The notes below the pieces were generated by a model that was not told the DNA's origin, did not search any database, and was given only the letters and a program-made list of their open reading frames with translations. This document shows positions 24,876 through 33,810 of a stretch of 64,000 bases of DNA, one piece after another. The DNA comes from Shimia haliotis (GTDB taxonomy: Bacteria > Pseudomonadota > Alphaproteobacteria > Rhodobacterales > Rhodobacteraceae): positions 1 to 64,000 of the forward strand of contig NZ_FOSZ01000009.1 of NCBI RefSeq assembly GCF_900114415.1, given 5' to 3'. A program made the position numbers and the translations under genes. Positions within the stretch are counted from its first letter, which is position 1; every line of letters begins with the position of its first letter.

Positions 24876-25784
24876 TCACGGCATTTGCGCGCCGGACGTG
24901 GGCGGAAACGCTTGCACTGCCTTGCGAAACCATCCAAGCGCCCGACTTTGCCGCCCGCTGCTGCGATAAGCCACGGCCATCGGCAAAGGCTCCTGTACCC
25001 CATAATCCAACACGTCAAATCGCGACCTGAACTGACGGCTTCGGGCGTAGCTGTCCACCACAACGCCAATGGCTTCACTGCGCTCAATCACGCCCGCGGC
25101 CATGGTGAAATCTTCCATGATATGCAGCCGACGGGCCGGATCCCCGTCCACCTTCTGCATCAGGTCCTGAATGGGATCCGCATATGGCCCTGTCATTTCC
25201 GGTACAATCAGCGGAAAATTCGCCACGTCGGTCGCGGTCACGTCCTTGCCGACCAACGGATGCCCCCGACGCACATAGAACTGCGCGACCAACGCCGGCA
25301 GCGGATCACAGCGCACACCGGTTTCCGCCATCAACGGTCTGGCAGGCCCCACCAGAGCATCCAGATCACCTTGCCGAAACAACTGCATCGCGGTCTCAAA
25401 CGGCGCGCCACGCATCTGAACCCGCACCTCAGGGTGGGCCCCGACAAGGGCCCAAATGGCGCGGCTCATCAACCCTTCGAGCGAACTGGAGCTGATTCCG
25501 ATGCGCAACACCTGCTCGCGACTTTCCCGTCCCGCGTCCACATCCGCCACCAACTGATCCATATCTGCCAGAATGCGCGCTGCGCGATCAATAAATTCCC
25601 GTCCGGCCGCCGTTGCCGTGACCCCACGCGCGTGCCGCTCAAACAGCGCCGTGCCAAGATCCTGCTCAACATCCGCAACCGCCTTCGTCACCGCTGATTG
25701 CGTGACATTCAACGCGCGCGCCGCAGCCGTGATCGCCGACTGTCGATCCACCGCCACCACATAGCGCAATTTGGTTAGGTTCAT
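24876..25784 (-). CDS. LysR-family transcriptional regulator
   Basis: 302 residues from the ATG at 25784; an in-frame GTG at 25805 is also possible. N-terminal winged HTH: MNLTKLRYVVAVDRQSAITA, followed by ALNVTQSAVTKAVADVEQDLG. The rest is a periplasmic-binding-protein-like effector domain. It is divergent from the six-gene acyl-CoA operon starting at 25888 (103 bases apart), the classic LysR arrangement, so it probably controls that operon in response to a pathway acid or CoA ester. Confidence 0.88.
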   Translation of the reverse strand: MNLTKLRYVVAVDRQSAITAAARALNVTQSAVTKAVADVEQDLGTALFERHARGVTATAAGREFIDRAARILADMDQLVADVDAGRESREQVLRIGISSSSLEGLMSRAIWALVGAHPEVRVQMRGAPFETAMQLFRQGDLDALVGPARPLMAETGVRCDPLPALVAQFYVRRGHPLVGKDVTATDVANFPLIVPEMTGPYADPIQDLMQKVDGDPARRLHIMEDFTMAAGVIERSEAIGVVVDSYARSRQFRSRFDVLDYGVQEPLPMAVAYRSSGRQSRALGWFRKAVQAFPPTSGAQMP

Positions 25785-25887
25785 ATCTTCACTCAACAAT
25801 TCCACTTTGGAATACCTTACGCCTATATTGAATTTGCCAGATACCCCCAGTCAAGCCGATACTCCGCGACAAATAGGGAGATTACAC

Positions 25888-27072
25888 ATGACTCAAGAGG
25901 CCATCGTCGCCGGTGTCGGCATGATCAAATTCGCCAAACCTGGCGCATCCGAAAGCTATGACGCCATGGGCGCCTCCGCCATTCGCGAAGCGTTGAAAGA
26001 CGCCGGTTTGTCTTATGACGATGTGCAACAGGCCTACGCCGGCTATGTGTATGGCGACAGCACTTGCGGACAAAAAGCTCTCTATCACGTTGGCATGACC
26101 GGCATCCCCGTGGTCAACGTCAACAACAACTGCTCCACCGGCTCCACCGCGTTGTTCCTTGCCCGTCAGGCCATCGAACATGGCGTCGCCGATTGCGTGC
26201 TGGCCGTTGGGTTCGAACAGATGCAGCCCGGCGCTCTCAGCAGCCATTGGACCGACCGCCCAACCCCCTTTGATGACTTCGACGCTGCCTGCGACGATCT
26301 TGTTGGCAATTCGCAAGTTCCCTTGGCGTTGCGCTACTTTGGGGGGGCTGGAAAGTCGCATATGGAGAAACATGGCACCAATTTGAACGATTTCGCCAAG
26401 ATCCGCGCCAAGGCCTCCCGCCATGCGGCCAACAACCCACTGGCCCTGTTCAATCAGGAAATCACCGAGGAACAGGTCATGGCCGCCCCGATGATGTGGG
26501 ACGGTGTGATGACCCGCCTCATGGCCTGCCCGCCCACCTGTGGCGGCGCAGCAGCAATCCTCTGCTCACCGGCCTTTGCCGCCAAGCACGGAATCGACCA
26601 AACGGTCACGATCAAAGCCCAAGCCATGACCACCGACTACGCCTCAACATTTGAGGCCCGCGACATGATGCAGGTCGTTGGTTATGACATGACCGCCGCC
26701 GCCGCGAAGCAAGTTCAGGAACAGTCCGGCATCGACATCGCCGATGTGGACGTGGTCGAACTACATGACTGTTTCGCCCACAACGAGCTCATCACCTACG
26801 AAGGTCTCGGCCTCACGCCCGAAGGCACGGCGCAGAAATTCATTGCGGACGGCGACAACACCTATGGCGGCAAATTCGTGACCAATCCGTCAGGCGGTCT
26901 CTTGTCCAAAGGCCACCCGCTTGGCGCCACCGGTCTTGCCCAGTGCTACGAGTTGACCCATCAGCTACGCGGCACAGCCGACGCCCGTCAGGTCGACGGC
27001 GCAAAGACTGCGCTGCAACACAACCTCGGTCTTGGCGGCGCCTGCGTCGTGACCCTTTATCAGGCGGCGTAA
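25888..27072 (+). CDS. Thiolase / SCP2-type lipid-transfer acyltransferase
   Basis: 394 residues from the ATG at 25888 (AGGGAG 7 bases upstream). Thiolase signatures: nucleophile Cys in NNNCSTGSTALFLARQAIE, VVELHDCFAHNELITYEGLG and the C-terminal GHPLGATGLAQCYEL. It belongs to the SCP2-thiolase/acetyl-CoA acetyltransferase group that lacks the second active-site Cys of classic degradative thiolases. Predicted to cleave a 3-ketoacyl-CoA with CoA as the last step of the operon's cycle. No DUF35 partner is adjacent. First gene of the operon; next gene 3 bases after its stop. Confidence 0.85.
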   Translation: MTQEAIVAGVGMIKFAKPGASESYDAMGASAIREALKDAGLSYDDVQQAYAGYVYGDSTCGQKALYHVGMTGIPVVNVNNNCSTGSTALFLARQAIEHGVADCVLAVGFEQMQPGALSSHWTDRPTPFDDFDAACDDLVGNSQVPLALRYFGGAGKSHMEKHGTNLNDFAKIRAKASRHAANNPLALFNQEITEEQVMAAPMMWDGVMTRLMACPPTCGGAAAILCSPAFAAKHGIDQTVTIKAQAMTTDYASTFEARDMMQVVGYDMTAAAAKQVQEQSGIDIADVDVVELHDCFAHNELITYEGLGLTPEGTAQKFIADGDNTYGGKFVTNPSGGLLSKGHPLGATGLAQCYELTHQLRGTADARQVDGAKTALQHNLGLGGACVVTLYQAA

Positions 27073-27075
27073 CCG

Positions 27076-27543
27076 ATGGGCATTTTTGATAGAACCACCC
27101 AAGGCCACGTGACGCCCGCCGTCGAGGTCACACTCGAACGCGGCGCCATTGCCTTCTTTGCTGAAACCATCGGCGAAACCAACTCCGTGCATCTGGACGC
27201 CGCTGCCGCGCAGGCCGCGGGCCACCCCGATGTTCTGGCCCCCGCCACCTATGCCGTGGTTGTTGGCACCTTCGCCGGTCAGCAGGCCACACGCCAAGGG
27301 CAGCCGGACCTTCTGACGCTCATCAACGGCGACCTGCGCGTGCTTTTGCATGGCACCGAGGGGTACGATTATCACGGACCGATGTACGCCGGCGACACGG
27401 TGTCCGTTGAGAACGAGATCACTGGCTTCACCGACGCCAAAGGCGGCGCGCTTGAAATTGCCCATGTGACCACCCGCATCAGCCACGCCGAGCGCGGCCT
27501 TCTTGTTACCGCCACGCGCGGCATCATCCACCGTTTGGGCTAA
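27076..27543 (+). CDS. MaoC-type hot-dog protein, N-terminal (FAS1/MaoC_N) class
   Basis: 155 residues with single hot-dog fold features: ERGAIAFFAETIGETNSVHLD, APATYAVVVGTF and YHGPMYAGDTVSVENEITG. It lacks the Asp-His hydratase motif, which is present in the next gene. This is the layout of two-subunit enoyl-CoA hydratases (for example mycobacterial ChsH1/ChsH2), in which one subunit supplies the active site and the other accommodates a bulky acyl chain. Predicted partner of 27557-27970. Confidence 0.75.
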   Translation: MGIFDRTTQGHVTPAVEVTLERGAIAFFAETIGETNSVHLDAAAAQAAGHPDVLAPATYAVVVGTFAGQQATRQGQPDLLTLINGDLRVLLHGTEGYDYHGPMYAGDTVSVENEITGFTDAKGGALEIAHVTTRISHAERGLLVTATRGIIHRLG

Positions 27544-27556
27544 GGGAGAAATCAGA

Positions 27557-27970
27557 ATGACCATTACCCCGCAATCCGCCCAGATCGGCGACATGATCCC
27601 CGAACACGCCTTTGGCCCCGTGACCCGCACCACGCTCGCGCTTTATGCCGGTGCCTCGGGCGATCACAATCCGATCCACATCGATCTGGATTTTGCCAAA
27701 CGCGCGGGCATGGACGATGTCTTTGCCCACGGCATGCTCTCTATGGCCCAACTCGGTCGCCTCGTGACGAATTTCGCGGGCCAATCCAACGTCCGCCACC
27801 TCGACACCCGCTTCACCGCTCTTACGCCGGTCGGCGCCACCGTCACCTGCACCGGCGAGGTCAAGGATCGTCGCGAGGAAAATGGCGAGACATTGCTGAC
27901 ACTCAAACTCGCGGCTCACATCAACGACGGCACCCAAACGCTCAAGGGCGAAGCCATCGTCGTCGTCTGA
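27557..27970 (+). CDS. MaoC-type enoyl-CoA hydratase, catalytic subunit
   Basis: 137 residues from the ATG at 27557 (AAGGGAG 8 bases upstream). The hydratase-2 motif is complete: YAGASGDHNPIHIDLDFAKRAG, with Asp and His as catalytic pair, then FAHGMLSMAQLGRLVTNF. It should hydrate a 2-enoyl-CoA to the 3-hydroxyacyl-CoA, probably as a heteromer with the protein encoded 13 bases upstream. Confidence 0.85.
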   Translation: MTITPQSAQIGDMIPEHAFGPVTRTTLALYAGASGDHNPIHIDLDFAKRAGMDDVFAHGMLSMAQLGRLVTNFAGQSNVRHLDTRFTALTPVGATVTCTGEVKDRREENGETLLTLKLAAHINDGTQTLKGEAIVVV

Positions 27971-27992
27971 CGCGCCTCACAAGGAACACACC

Positions 27993-29141
27993 ATGCCCAA
28001 CCACATGTGGATGAACGAAGACCACGCTGCCTTCGCCGACACCGTCAAACGCTTCTTTGACGAAGAAATCACCCCCAACAAAGACGCCTGGACCGAAGCC
28101 GGTGTCATTCCCAAATCGCTTTGGAAAAAAGCAGGCGATCTCGGCATTCTTGGCGCCACCTTCCCCGAAGAAAACGGCGGCCTCGGCCTCACGCGCCACT
28201 TTGACGCCGTGACCTTCCTTGAGCAAACCAAGGCCGGCGACAGCGGCTGGGGCGTCTCTGTGCACAACATCGCGGCCCACTACATCACCTCCTTCGGCAC
28301 CGAAGAGCAAAAAGCCCGCTGGCTGCCGGAACTGGCATCTGGCGCCAAGGTTGCGGCCATCGCCATGACCGAACCGGGCACAGGCTCCGACCTTCAGGCC
28401 GTCAAAACCACTGCGATAAAGGACGGCAACGAGTACCTGATCAACGGCTCCAAGACCTTCATCACAAACGGCGCCTCTGCCGACCTGATTGTCTTGGTCG
28501 CCAAAACCGATACCGCCGCCAAAGGGCGCGGTGTGTCGCTGATCATCGTTGAAACCGAAGGGCTCGAAGGCTTCTCGGTTGGTCGCACACTCAAGAAAAT
28601 GGGCATGAAGCGCAACGACACCGCAGAGCTCAGCTTTCAGGACGTGCGCGTGCCTCTCACCAACCTGCTAGGCGCCGAAGAAGGTCAGGGTTTCATCCAA
28701 CTGATGAAGCAACTCCCGTGGGAGCGCCTGATCCTTGCCTTTATGGCGCTGGGATCCTCGCAATGCGCGATGGAGCACACGCTGGCCTATGTCAAAGAAC
28801 GCAAAGCCTTTGGCCAGCGCGTAATGGACTTCCAGAACACCCGCTTCAAACTGGCGGAATGTGCCACCAAGATCGAACTCCTCGCTGCCTTCTGCGACCA
28901 ATGCCTTGCGGAACTGGACGAGGGCAAACTGACCGCCGAAAAAGCCGCTATGGCGAAATGGTGGGGCACCCAGACCCAATGCGAGATCGTGGACGAATGC
29001 CTGCAACTGCACGGCGGCTACGGCTACATGTCCGAATACCCGATCAGCGAACTCTACACCGATGCCCGCGTACAGAAAATCTACGGCGGCACCAACGAGA
29101 TCATGAAGGAAGTGATCGCAAGATCTCTGGACATCGACTGA
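27993..29141 (+). CDS. Acyl-CoA dehydrogenase
   Basis: 382 residues with the full acyl-CoA dehydrogenase plan: helical N-terminal domain, beta domain with AIAMTEPGTGSDLQAVKTTA and GSKTFITNGASADLIVLVAK, and a helical C-terminal domain ending YGGTNEIMKEVIARSLDID. Glu369 in GGTNEIMKE is at the position of the catalytic base in the short/medium-chain class. FAD enzyme that oxidises an acyl-CoA to the 2-enoyl-CoA and passes electrons to ETF. AAGGAA ribosome site; 22 bases after the hydratase gene. Confidence 0.92.
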   Translation: MPNHMWMNEDHAAFADTVKRFFDEEITPNKDAWTEAGVIPKSLWKKAGDLGILGATFPEENGGLGLTRHFDAVTFLEQTKAGDSGWGVSVHNIAAHYITSFGTEEQKARWLPELASGAKVAAIAMTEPGTGSDLQAVKTTAIKDGNEYLINGSKTFITNGASADLIVLVAKTDTAAKGRGVSLIIVETEGLEGFSVGRTLKKMGMKRNDTAELSFQDVRVPLTNLLGAEEGQGFIQLMKQLPWERLILAFMALGSSQCAMEHTLAYVKERKAFGQRVMDFQNTRFKLAECATKIELLAAFCDQCLAELDEGKLTAEKAAMAKWWGTQTQCEIVDECLQLHGGYGYMSEYPISELYTDARVQKIYGGTNEIMKEVIARSLDID

Positions 29142-29161
29142 TGACTTCAAGCGCAACACTA

Positions 29162-29289
29162 GGTTCGCACCCGACCCCGAGGGCGGGCCTGATGTTGCGC
29201 ACGACCCGAACAACGACCCCCAAGGTCTACGACCTCGTGCAACCTTTCAAATTCGCACCCGCCCTGGGGGGCGGGGTCGGGTGCGAACC
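29162..29289. repeat. GC-rich inverted-repeat element inside the operon
   Basis: Arms of 17 bp (GGTTCGCACCCGACCCC at 29162-29178 and its exact complement at 29273-29289) enclose 94 bases. A second, nested palindrome shares the right arm: TTCGCACCCG at 29252-29261 with CGGGTGCGAA at 29278-29287, over a G-rich loop. TTCGCACCCG thus occurs three times. The element fills the 175-base gap between the dehydrogenase and SDR genes and ends 27 bases before the SDR start. It looks like a REP/BIME-like unit. Confidence 0.7.
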
Positions 29290-29316
29290 GAGCCGCTGCG
29301 CGTCTCGGAAGACATC

Positions 29317-30156
29317 ATGGAAACTCTCATGACCAAACTCACTGGAAAAACCGCCTATGTCACCGGCGCAGGCAACGGCATCGGCCGCGCCGTCGCATTG
29401 AAACTCGCCTCTGAGGGCGCCAACATCGTCGTCAACGACCTCAAGGAAAGCGAAGCTCAAGCCGTGGTTGACGAAATCATCGCCGCAGGCGGCAACGCCA
29501 TCCCACTTGCAGGATCCGTAACGGAGGACGGCTTTGCCGAACGCTTCATCGGTGCAGGCGTCGCCAAGTGGAACGCCATCGACATCATCGTCAACAACGC
29601 CGGCTACACTTGGGACGCGCAAATCGGCCACATGACCGACGACATGTTTGACGCCATGATGGACGTCCACGTCAAAGCCCCTTTCCGCATCCTCCGTGCC
29701 GCCTCTGGTTTCATCAAAGGCGCCGCCAAACAGGAAGCGGAAGAAGGCCGCGAAGTCTTCCGCAAGGTGGTCAACATCTCTTCCATCGCAGGCACCGGCG
29801 GCAATTTCGGCCAAGCCAACTATTCTTCCGCCAAATCCGCCGTTCTGGGCCTAACCAAAACCATGGCCAAGGAATGGGGTCGCATGAAGGTCAACGTGAA
29901 CGCGGTCGCTTTCGGCTTCATCGAAACTCGCCTCACCGAAGGCACAGACGAGAAGAAAACCATCGAGATCGACGGCAACACCGTGGGCATCGGCATCCCG
30001 AAAAAGATGGCCCAAGGCGCGGCGGCGATCATCCCGCTTGGCCGCCCCGGCACACCGGAAGAAGCCGCCGATGGCGTCTATTTGATGTGCTGCCCCGAGA
30101 GCAACTATGTCTCTGCACAAGTGCTCACCGTCGGCGGTGGCTTGAACGGCCTCTGA
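29317..30156 (+). CDS. Short-chain dehydrogenase (3-hydroxyacyl-CoA dehydrogenase-like)
   Basis: 279 residues from the ATG at 29317 (GGAAG 5 bases upstream); an ATG four codons later at 29329 also has GGAAA before it. Cofactor motif YVTGAGNGIGRAVALKLASE, VNNAG, catalytic Ser in VVNISSIAGTGGNFGQANY and active-site YSSAKSA. The downstream NAD(P) loop GFIETRL is present. In the operon it fits oxidation of the 3-hydroxyacyl-CoA made by the MaoC pair. The C-terminus ends GGGLNGL, as in FabG-type SDRs. Confidence 0.85.
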   Translation: METLMTKLTGKTAYVTGAGNGIGRAVALKLASEGANIVVNDLKESEAQAVVDEIIAAGGNAIPLAGSVTEDGFAERFIGAGVAKWNAIDIIVNNAGYTWDAQIGHMTDDMFDAMMDVHVKAPFRILRAASGFIKGAAKQEAEEGREVFRKVVNISSIAGTGGNFGQANYSSAKSAVLGLTKTMAKEWGRMKVNVNAVAFGFIETRLTEGTDEKKTIEIDGNTVGIGIPKKMAQGAAAIIPLGRPGTPEEAADGVYLMCCPESNYVSAQVLTVGGGLNGL

Positions 30157-30163
30157 CTATATT

Positions 30164-30183
30164 GCCCGGCCGACAGGCCGGGC
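30164..30183. repeat. Perfect 8-bp hairpin between SDR and CoA-transferase genes
   Basis: GCCCGGCC-GACA-GGCCGGGC. No T-run follows, so it is not a classic terminator; it may be an RNA-processing or stability element that tunes expression of the last operon gene. Confidence 0.45.
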
Positions 30184-30258
30184 CGCGCCCCAATGCCCGA
30201 CAGGGTCTTGCGCAGCGAGATCCCGAAAGGGACACCCTCCCCACGAAGGATCACCACC

Positions 30259-31332
30259 ATGCTCAACGGCATCCGCATCATCGAAATCGAAGGCCTCGGC
30301 CCCGGCCCCTTCGCTGCCATGCACCTCGCCGATCTGGGCGCAGATGTAATCACCATCCACCGCAAAGGCGGCGCGGCGATCACCGCTGATCAATCCGTTC
30401 TGGACCGCGGAAAACGCTCCATCGCGCTGGACCTCAAAGACCCCGCCGACCTCATCACCGCCAAGAAACTCATCGCTACAGCCGACGCCCTGATCGAAGG
30501 CTTCCGCCCCGGCGTCATGGAACGCCTCGGCCTTGGCCCCGCCGAGCTACACTCAGACAACCCGCGCCTTGTCTATGGCCGCATGACAGGCTGGGGCCAA
30601 TCCGGCCCCCGCGCCCAAACCGCAGGCCACGACCTCAACTACATCGCCCAATCCGGCGCCCTCTGGTACGCGTCCGAACCCGGTTCCGCGCCGATCACTC
30701 CGGCAACGTTGGTGGGCGACATCGGCGGTGGCGCACTTTATCTGGTGATCGGCATCCTCTCGGGCATCCTGAACGCGCAAAAGACCGGCCAAGGCACCGT
30801 TGTCGACGCCGCCATCGTCGACGGCTCCGCCCATATGATGAACTTGCTCATGGCCCTCAAACAAGCCGGCGGCCTTGCCACTGACCGCGGCTCGTCCCTG
30901 CTTGATGGCCCCCACTGGTCCCGCAGTTATGCCTGCGCCGACGGCGGCTATATCTCCGTGCAATGTCTGGAGCCGCAGTTCTACGCCGAGTTTCTCACCA
31001 AACTCGACCTCAGCGATGACCCCGAATTCCTCCGCCAGCACGACAAGACCCTCTGGCCCAAACTCACAACCCGCCTCGCAGACCTTTTCCTCGCGCAGCC
31101 CCGCGCCCACTGGGAAACACTCTTTGAGGGGTCTGACGCCTGCGTCGCCGCCGTTCTCTCCCCAAATGAGGCCACAAGCGCGCCGCACACATCAGACCGC
31201 GCCATTTGGCAAAGCCCGAACGGCCACCTGCAAGCCGCCCCCGCCCCGCGCTTTGACGGACAGGCAGCAGCCATCAACCCTGCCCCCAAACGCGGCGCGC
31301 ACACCGACGAAATCCTGCGCGAGCTCGACTAG
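30259..31332 (+). CDS. CaiB/BaiF-family CoA transferase or alpha-methylacyl-CoA racemase
   Basis: 357 residues from the ATG at 30259 (AAGGA 8 bases upstream). Starts MLNGIRIIEIEGLGPGPFAA and contains a catalytic-Asp region near AGHDLNYIAQSGALW, the active-site pattern of the alpha-methylacyl-CoA racemase branch (His-Asp), plus GRMTGWGQSGPRA. At 357 residues it is nearer to racemases than to the roughly 400-residue CaiB transferases. A racemase would convert (2R)- to (2S)-methylacyl-CoA for the acyl-CoA dehydrogenase, hinting at branched-chain substrates. Last gene of the operon. Confidence 0.8.
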   Translation: MLNGIRIIEIEGLGPGPFAAMHLADLGADVITIHRKGGAAITADQSVLDRGKRSIALDLKDPADLITAKKLIATADALIEGFRPGVMERLGLGPAELHSDNPRLVYGRMTGWGQSGPRAQTAGHDLNYIAQSGALWYASEPGSAPITPATLVGDIGGGALYLVIGILSGILNAQKTGQGTVVDAAIVDGSAHMMNLLMALKQAGGLATDRGSSLLDGPHWSRSYACADGGYISVQCLEPQFYAEFLTKLDLSDDPEFLRQHDKTLWPKLTTRLADLFLAQPRAHWETLFEGSDACVAAVLSPNEATSAPHTSDRAIWQSPNGHLQAAPAPRFDGQAAAINPAPKRGAHTDEILRELD

Positions 31333-31339
31333 GCGCCTT

Positions 31340-31404
31340 TGGCTTCCTGTTGCCCAAAATACCTCGGGGGAGTCCCGCCAACGGCGGGACGGGGGCTGGC
31401 CCCC
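31340..31404. repeat. Double hairpin after the acyl-CoA operon
   Basis: After a TTGCCCAAAATACCTCGG stretch come two hairpins in tandem: GTCCCGCC-AAC-GGCGGGAC (31372-31390) and GGGGGC-TG-GCCCCC (31391-31404). I recall similar arrangements recurring in roseobacter intergenic spaces. It lies in a convergent gap (racemase gene and hemE) and could end transcription from both sides. Confidence 0.6.
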
Positions 31405-31458
31405 ACCTCATAGCGCCGCCTCAAAAAGCAAAAGAGGCGCGCCTCAAAGCGCACCTCT

Positions 31459-31492
31459 GCAATACCGACGTTTTACCGACGTGATACCGACG
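31459..31492. repeat. 11-bp-phased TACCGACG direct repeats (copy 1)
   Basis: TACCGACG starts at 31463, 31474 and 31485, exactly 11 bp apart, about one turn of DNA. A 23-base block (31459-31481) is identical to one at 50337-50359. Both copies lie in gaps between convergent genes. Function unknown; phased sites suggest a protein that binds one face of the helix. Confidence 0.7.
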
Positions 31493-31505
31493 TCCTTAAA
31501 CGGGG

Positions 31506-32540
31506 CTAACGCGCCCGCACCGTATCGATCATCAACTGCACGTTTTCAGGATCCGCATCTGGTGTGATGCCGTGCCCCAAATTGAAAATATGCGGTCCCT
31601 TGCCAAAGGCGTCGACAATTTTGCGGGTCTCGTCCACCAGACCCTGCCCGCCTGTCACCATGTGACTGGACTTCAGGTTCCCCTGCACACAGCCATCCAC
31701 CTGCACGTTGGCCGCAGCCCACTCAGGGGTCACGCCATCATCCAGCGCCACACAATCCGCGCCTGTGGCCTTGCCAAACCCGACATAGCGCTCACCCGCG
31801 CCGCGTGGGAAAGCAATCACCGGCACATTCGGATGCCGCGCCTTCAACTCCGCGATGATTTTCTTTGCCGGTTCAAGCGCATAGCGGTCAAAATCTTCAC
31901 CCTTCAGCGACCCGGCCCAGCTGTCAAACAGCTTCACAACCTCGGCCCCTGCCTCGATCTGTTTGCTCAGGTAATCCACCGTGCCCTCGCTCAGCCGGTC
32001 AATGATCTGACCAAACAACTCAGGGTTTTCATCCTTGAGTTTATGCGCCGGCCCCTGATCCGGCGTCCCACGGCCAGCAACCATATAGGTCGCCACCGTC
32101 CACGGCGCCCCCGCAAAGCCAATCAGCGTGGTTTCCGCGGGCAGTTCGCGGCGCAAAATCCGAACGGTTTCATAGACGGGGTTCAGCGTCTCGTGAATGG
32201 CCTCCGTGCCGTTAAGCTTGTCAAAATCCGCTTGTGTTTCAATAGTGGACAACCGCGGCCCCTCGCCCGTCACAAACCACAAATCCGCGCCAAGCGCTTG
32301 AGGAAGCAACAGAATATCCGCAAACAGGATCGACGCATCAAACCCGTACCGCCGGATCGGTTGCAACGTGACCTCAGCGGCCAGTTTCGGATTGTAGCAC
32401 AGAGACAGGAAGTCCCCCGCTTGCGCACGCGTGGCGCGATATTCAGGCAGATAACGGCCAGCCTGGCGCATCATCCAGATCGGGGGCGTTTCAAGGGTTT
32501 CGCCGGCCAACGCCCGCAGGATCGTTTTGTCTTTTGTCAT
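31506..32540 (-). CDS. hemE: Uroporphyrinogen decarboxylase
   Basis: 344 residues from the ATG at 32540 (GAGGGTGAGC upstream; in-frame starts further up lack a good site). Signature [17 protein letters not shown] near the N-terminus with the substrate-binding Arg residues, and [18 protein letters not shown] in the middle. It removes four carboxyl groups from uroporphyrinogen III to give coproporphyrinogen III, the substrate of HemF and HemN, both encoded in this window. Divergent from hemC with 206 bases between them. Confidence 0.97.
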   Translation of the reverse strand: MTKDKTILRALAGETLETPPIWMMRQAGRYLPEYRATRAQAGDFLSLCYNPKLAAEVTLQPIRRYGFDASILFADILLLPQALGADLWFVTGEGPRLSTIETQADFDKLNGTEAIHETLNPVYETVRILRRELPAETTLIGFAGAPWTVATYMVAGRGTPDQGPAHKLKDENPELFGQIIDRLSEGTVDYLSKQIEAGAEVVKLFDSWAGSLKGEDFDRYALEPAKKIIAELKARHPNVPVIAFPRGAGERYVGFGKATGADCVALDDGVTPEWAAANVQVDGCVQGNLKSSHMVTGGQGLVDETRKIVDAFGKGPHIFNLGHGITPDADPENVQLMIDTVRAR

Positions 32541-32746
32541 GCTCACCCTCATATGTGCGCCAAAAATGCATCTCGTTGACATGTATCAAGGAATGCCTGC
32601 CAAGGGCATGCCCAATGCACTCAAATCTCCGGCACAGCGACACTCTGTCCACGCCACCGAACATTTCCACCTTGGTCGGGCCCACAACACCCAGTGTCAA
32701 CCCTTCCGCGCTTGCCAGACCGCCCGCTCAGGATTAATCAAACGCC

Positions 32747-33706
32747 ATGACATTAACCAAGCCTTCCCCCGCTTCGCCCCTGAAAATCGGCACACGTGGC
32801 TCTCCGCTGGCCCTTGCACAGGCCTATGAAACACGCCGCCGTTTGATGACAGCTTTCGATTTGCCGGATGACGCATTTGAGATTGTGATCATCACCACCT
32901 CGGGCGACAACGCACAGCTGATTGCCAAGGACAAACCCCTCAAGGAGCTGGGCGGCAAAGGTCTCTTTACCAAGGAGATCGAAGAGGCGTTGCTGGCGGG
33001 CGGCATCGACATCGCGGTTCACTCGATGAAAGACATGCCCGTGGCCCAGCCGACGGGTCTGTTGCTTGATACGTACCTGCCACGCGAAGACACTCGCGAC
33101 GCCTTTGTGTCGCCCTCCGTCAAAACCCTTGCCGACCTACCCGAAGGGGCTGTCGTCGGCACCTCTTCCCTGCGCCGCCGCGCGCAACTGCTGCATTTCC
33201 GCGCCGATCTGAAGGTTGTCGAATTCCGCGGTAACGTGCAGACACGATTGAAAAAATTGGGCGACAAGGTTGCCGATTGCACCTTCCTCGCCATGGCCGG
33301 CCTCAATCGACTGGAAATGTCGCACGTTGCGTCATCTGCCATCGCACCCGAAGACATGCTGCCTGCAGTGGCCCAAGGCGCGATCGGCATCGAGCGCCGC
33401 GGCGACGACACTGCCACCGCCGCGCTTCTGGAGGCAATCCACGACACGCCCACGGGCCAACGCCTTGCTGCCGAACGCGCGTTTCTCGCCGCGCTCGACG
33501 GGTCATGCGAAACACCGATCGCAGGCCTTGCAGACCTCGACGGCTCCACCCTTCGACTACGCGGAGAAGTGCTGCGCCCTGACGGCTCAGAAAGCATCAC
33601 CGACGACCGCACCGCCCCGATCGAAGACGGCGCCGCGTTGGGTGAAGCGATGGCGCAAGACTTGCTTGCACAGGCTGGCGAGGGCTTCTTTTCCTGGCGT
33701 TCATGA
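32747..33706 (+). CDS. hemC: Hydroxymethylbilane synthase (porphobilinogen deaminase)
   Basis: 319 residues. Begins with KIGTRGSPLALAQAYETRRR and has DIAVHSMKDMP, GTSSLRRRAQLL and the dipyrromethane-cofactor Cys254 in DGSCETPIAGLA. It joins four porphobilinogens into hydroxymethylbilane. The gene often following it in bacteria, hemD, is not next to it here; a small membrane protein gene follows instead. Confidence 0.97.
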   Translation: MTLTKPSPASPLKIGTRGSPLALAQAYETRRRLMTAFDLPDDAFEIVIITTSGDNAQLIAKDKPLKELGGKGLFTKEIEEALLAGGIDIAVHSMKDMPVAQPTGLLLDTYLPREDTRDAFVSPSVKTLADLPEGAVVGTSSLRRRAQLLHFRADLKVVEFRGNVQTRLKKLGDKVADCTFLAMAGLNRLEMSHVASSAIAPEDMLPAVAQGAIGIERRGDDTATAALLEAIHDTPTGQRLAAERAFLAALDGSCETPIAGLADLDGSTLRLRGEVLRPDGSESITDDRTAPIEDGAALGEAMAQDLLAQAGEGFFSWRS

Positions 33707-33810
33707 AACTGACCAAAGGTTAATTTCCTTCATTCCGTGCCAATCCGATCACGTTTTGGCCATGATTCGCGGTGATCCTGATTTTGGGAGCGCGGACAGA
33801 GGATGGACTG

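Noticed and set aside
32541-32746. Origin of replication beside hemE (as in Caulobacter)
   Set aside because: The 206-base gap lacks DnaA-box clusters and an AT-rich unwinding region; it just separates divergent hemE and hemC.
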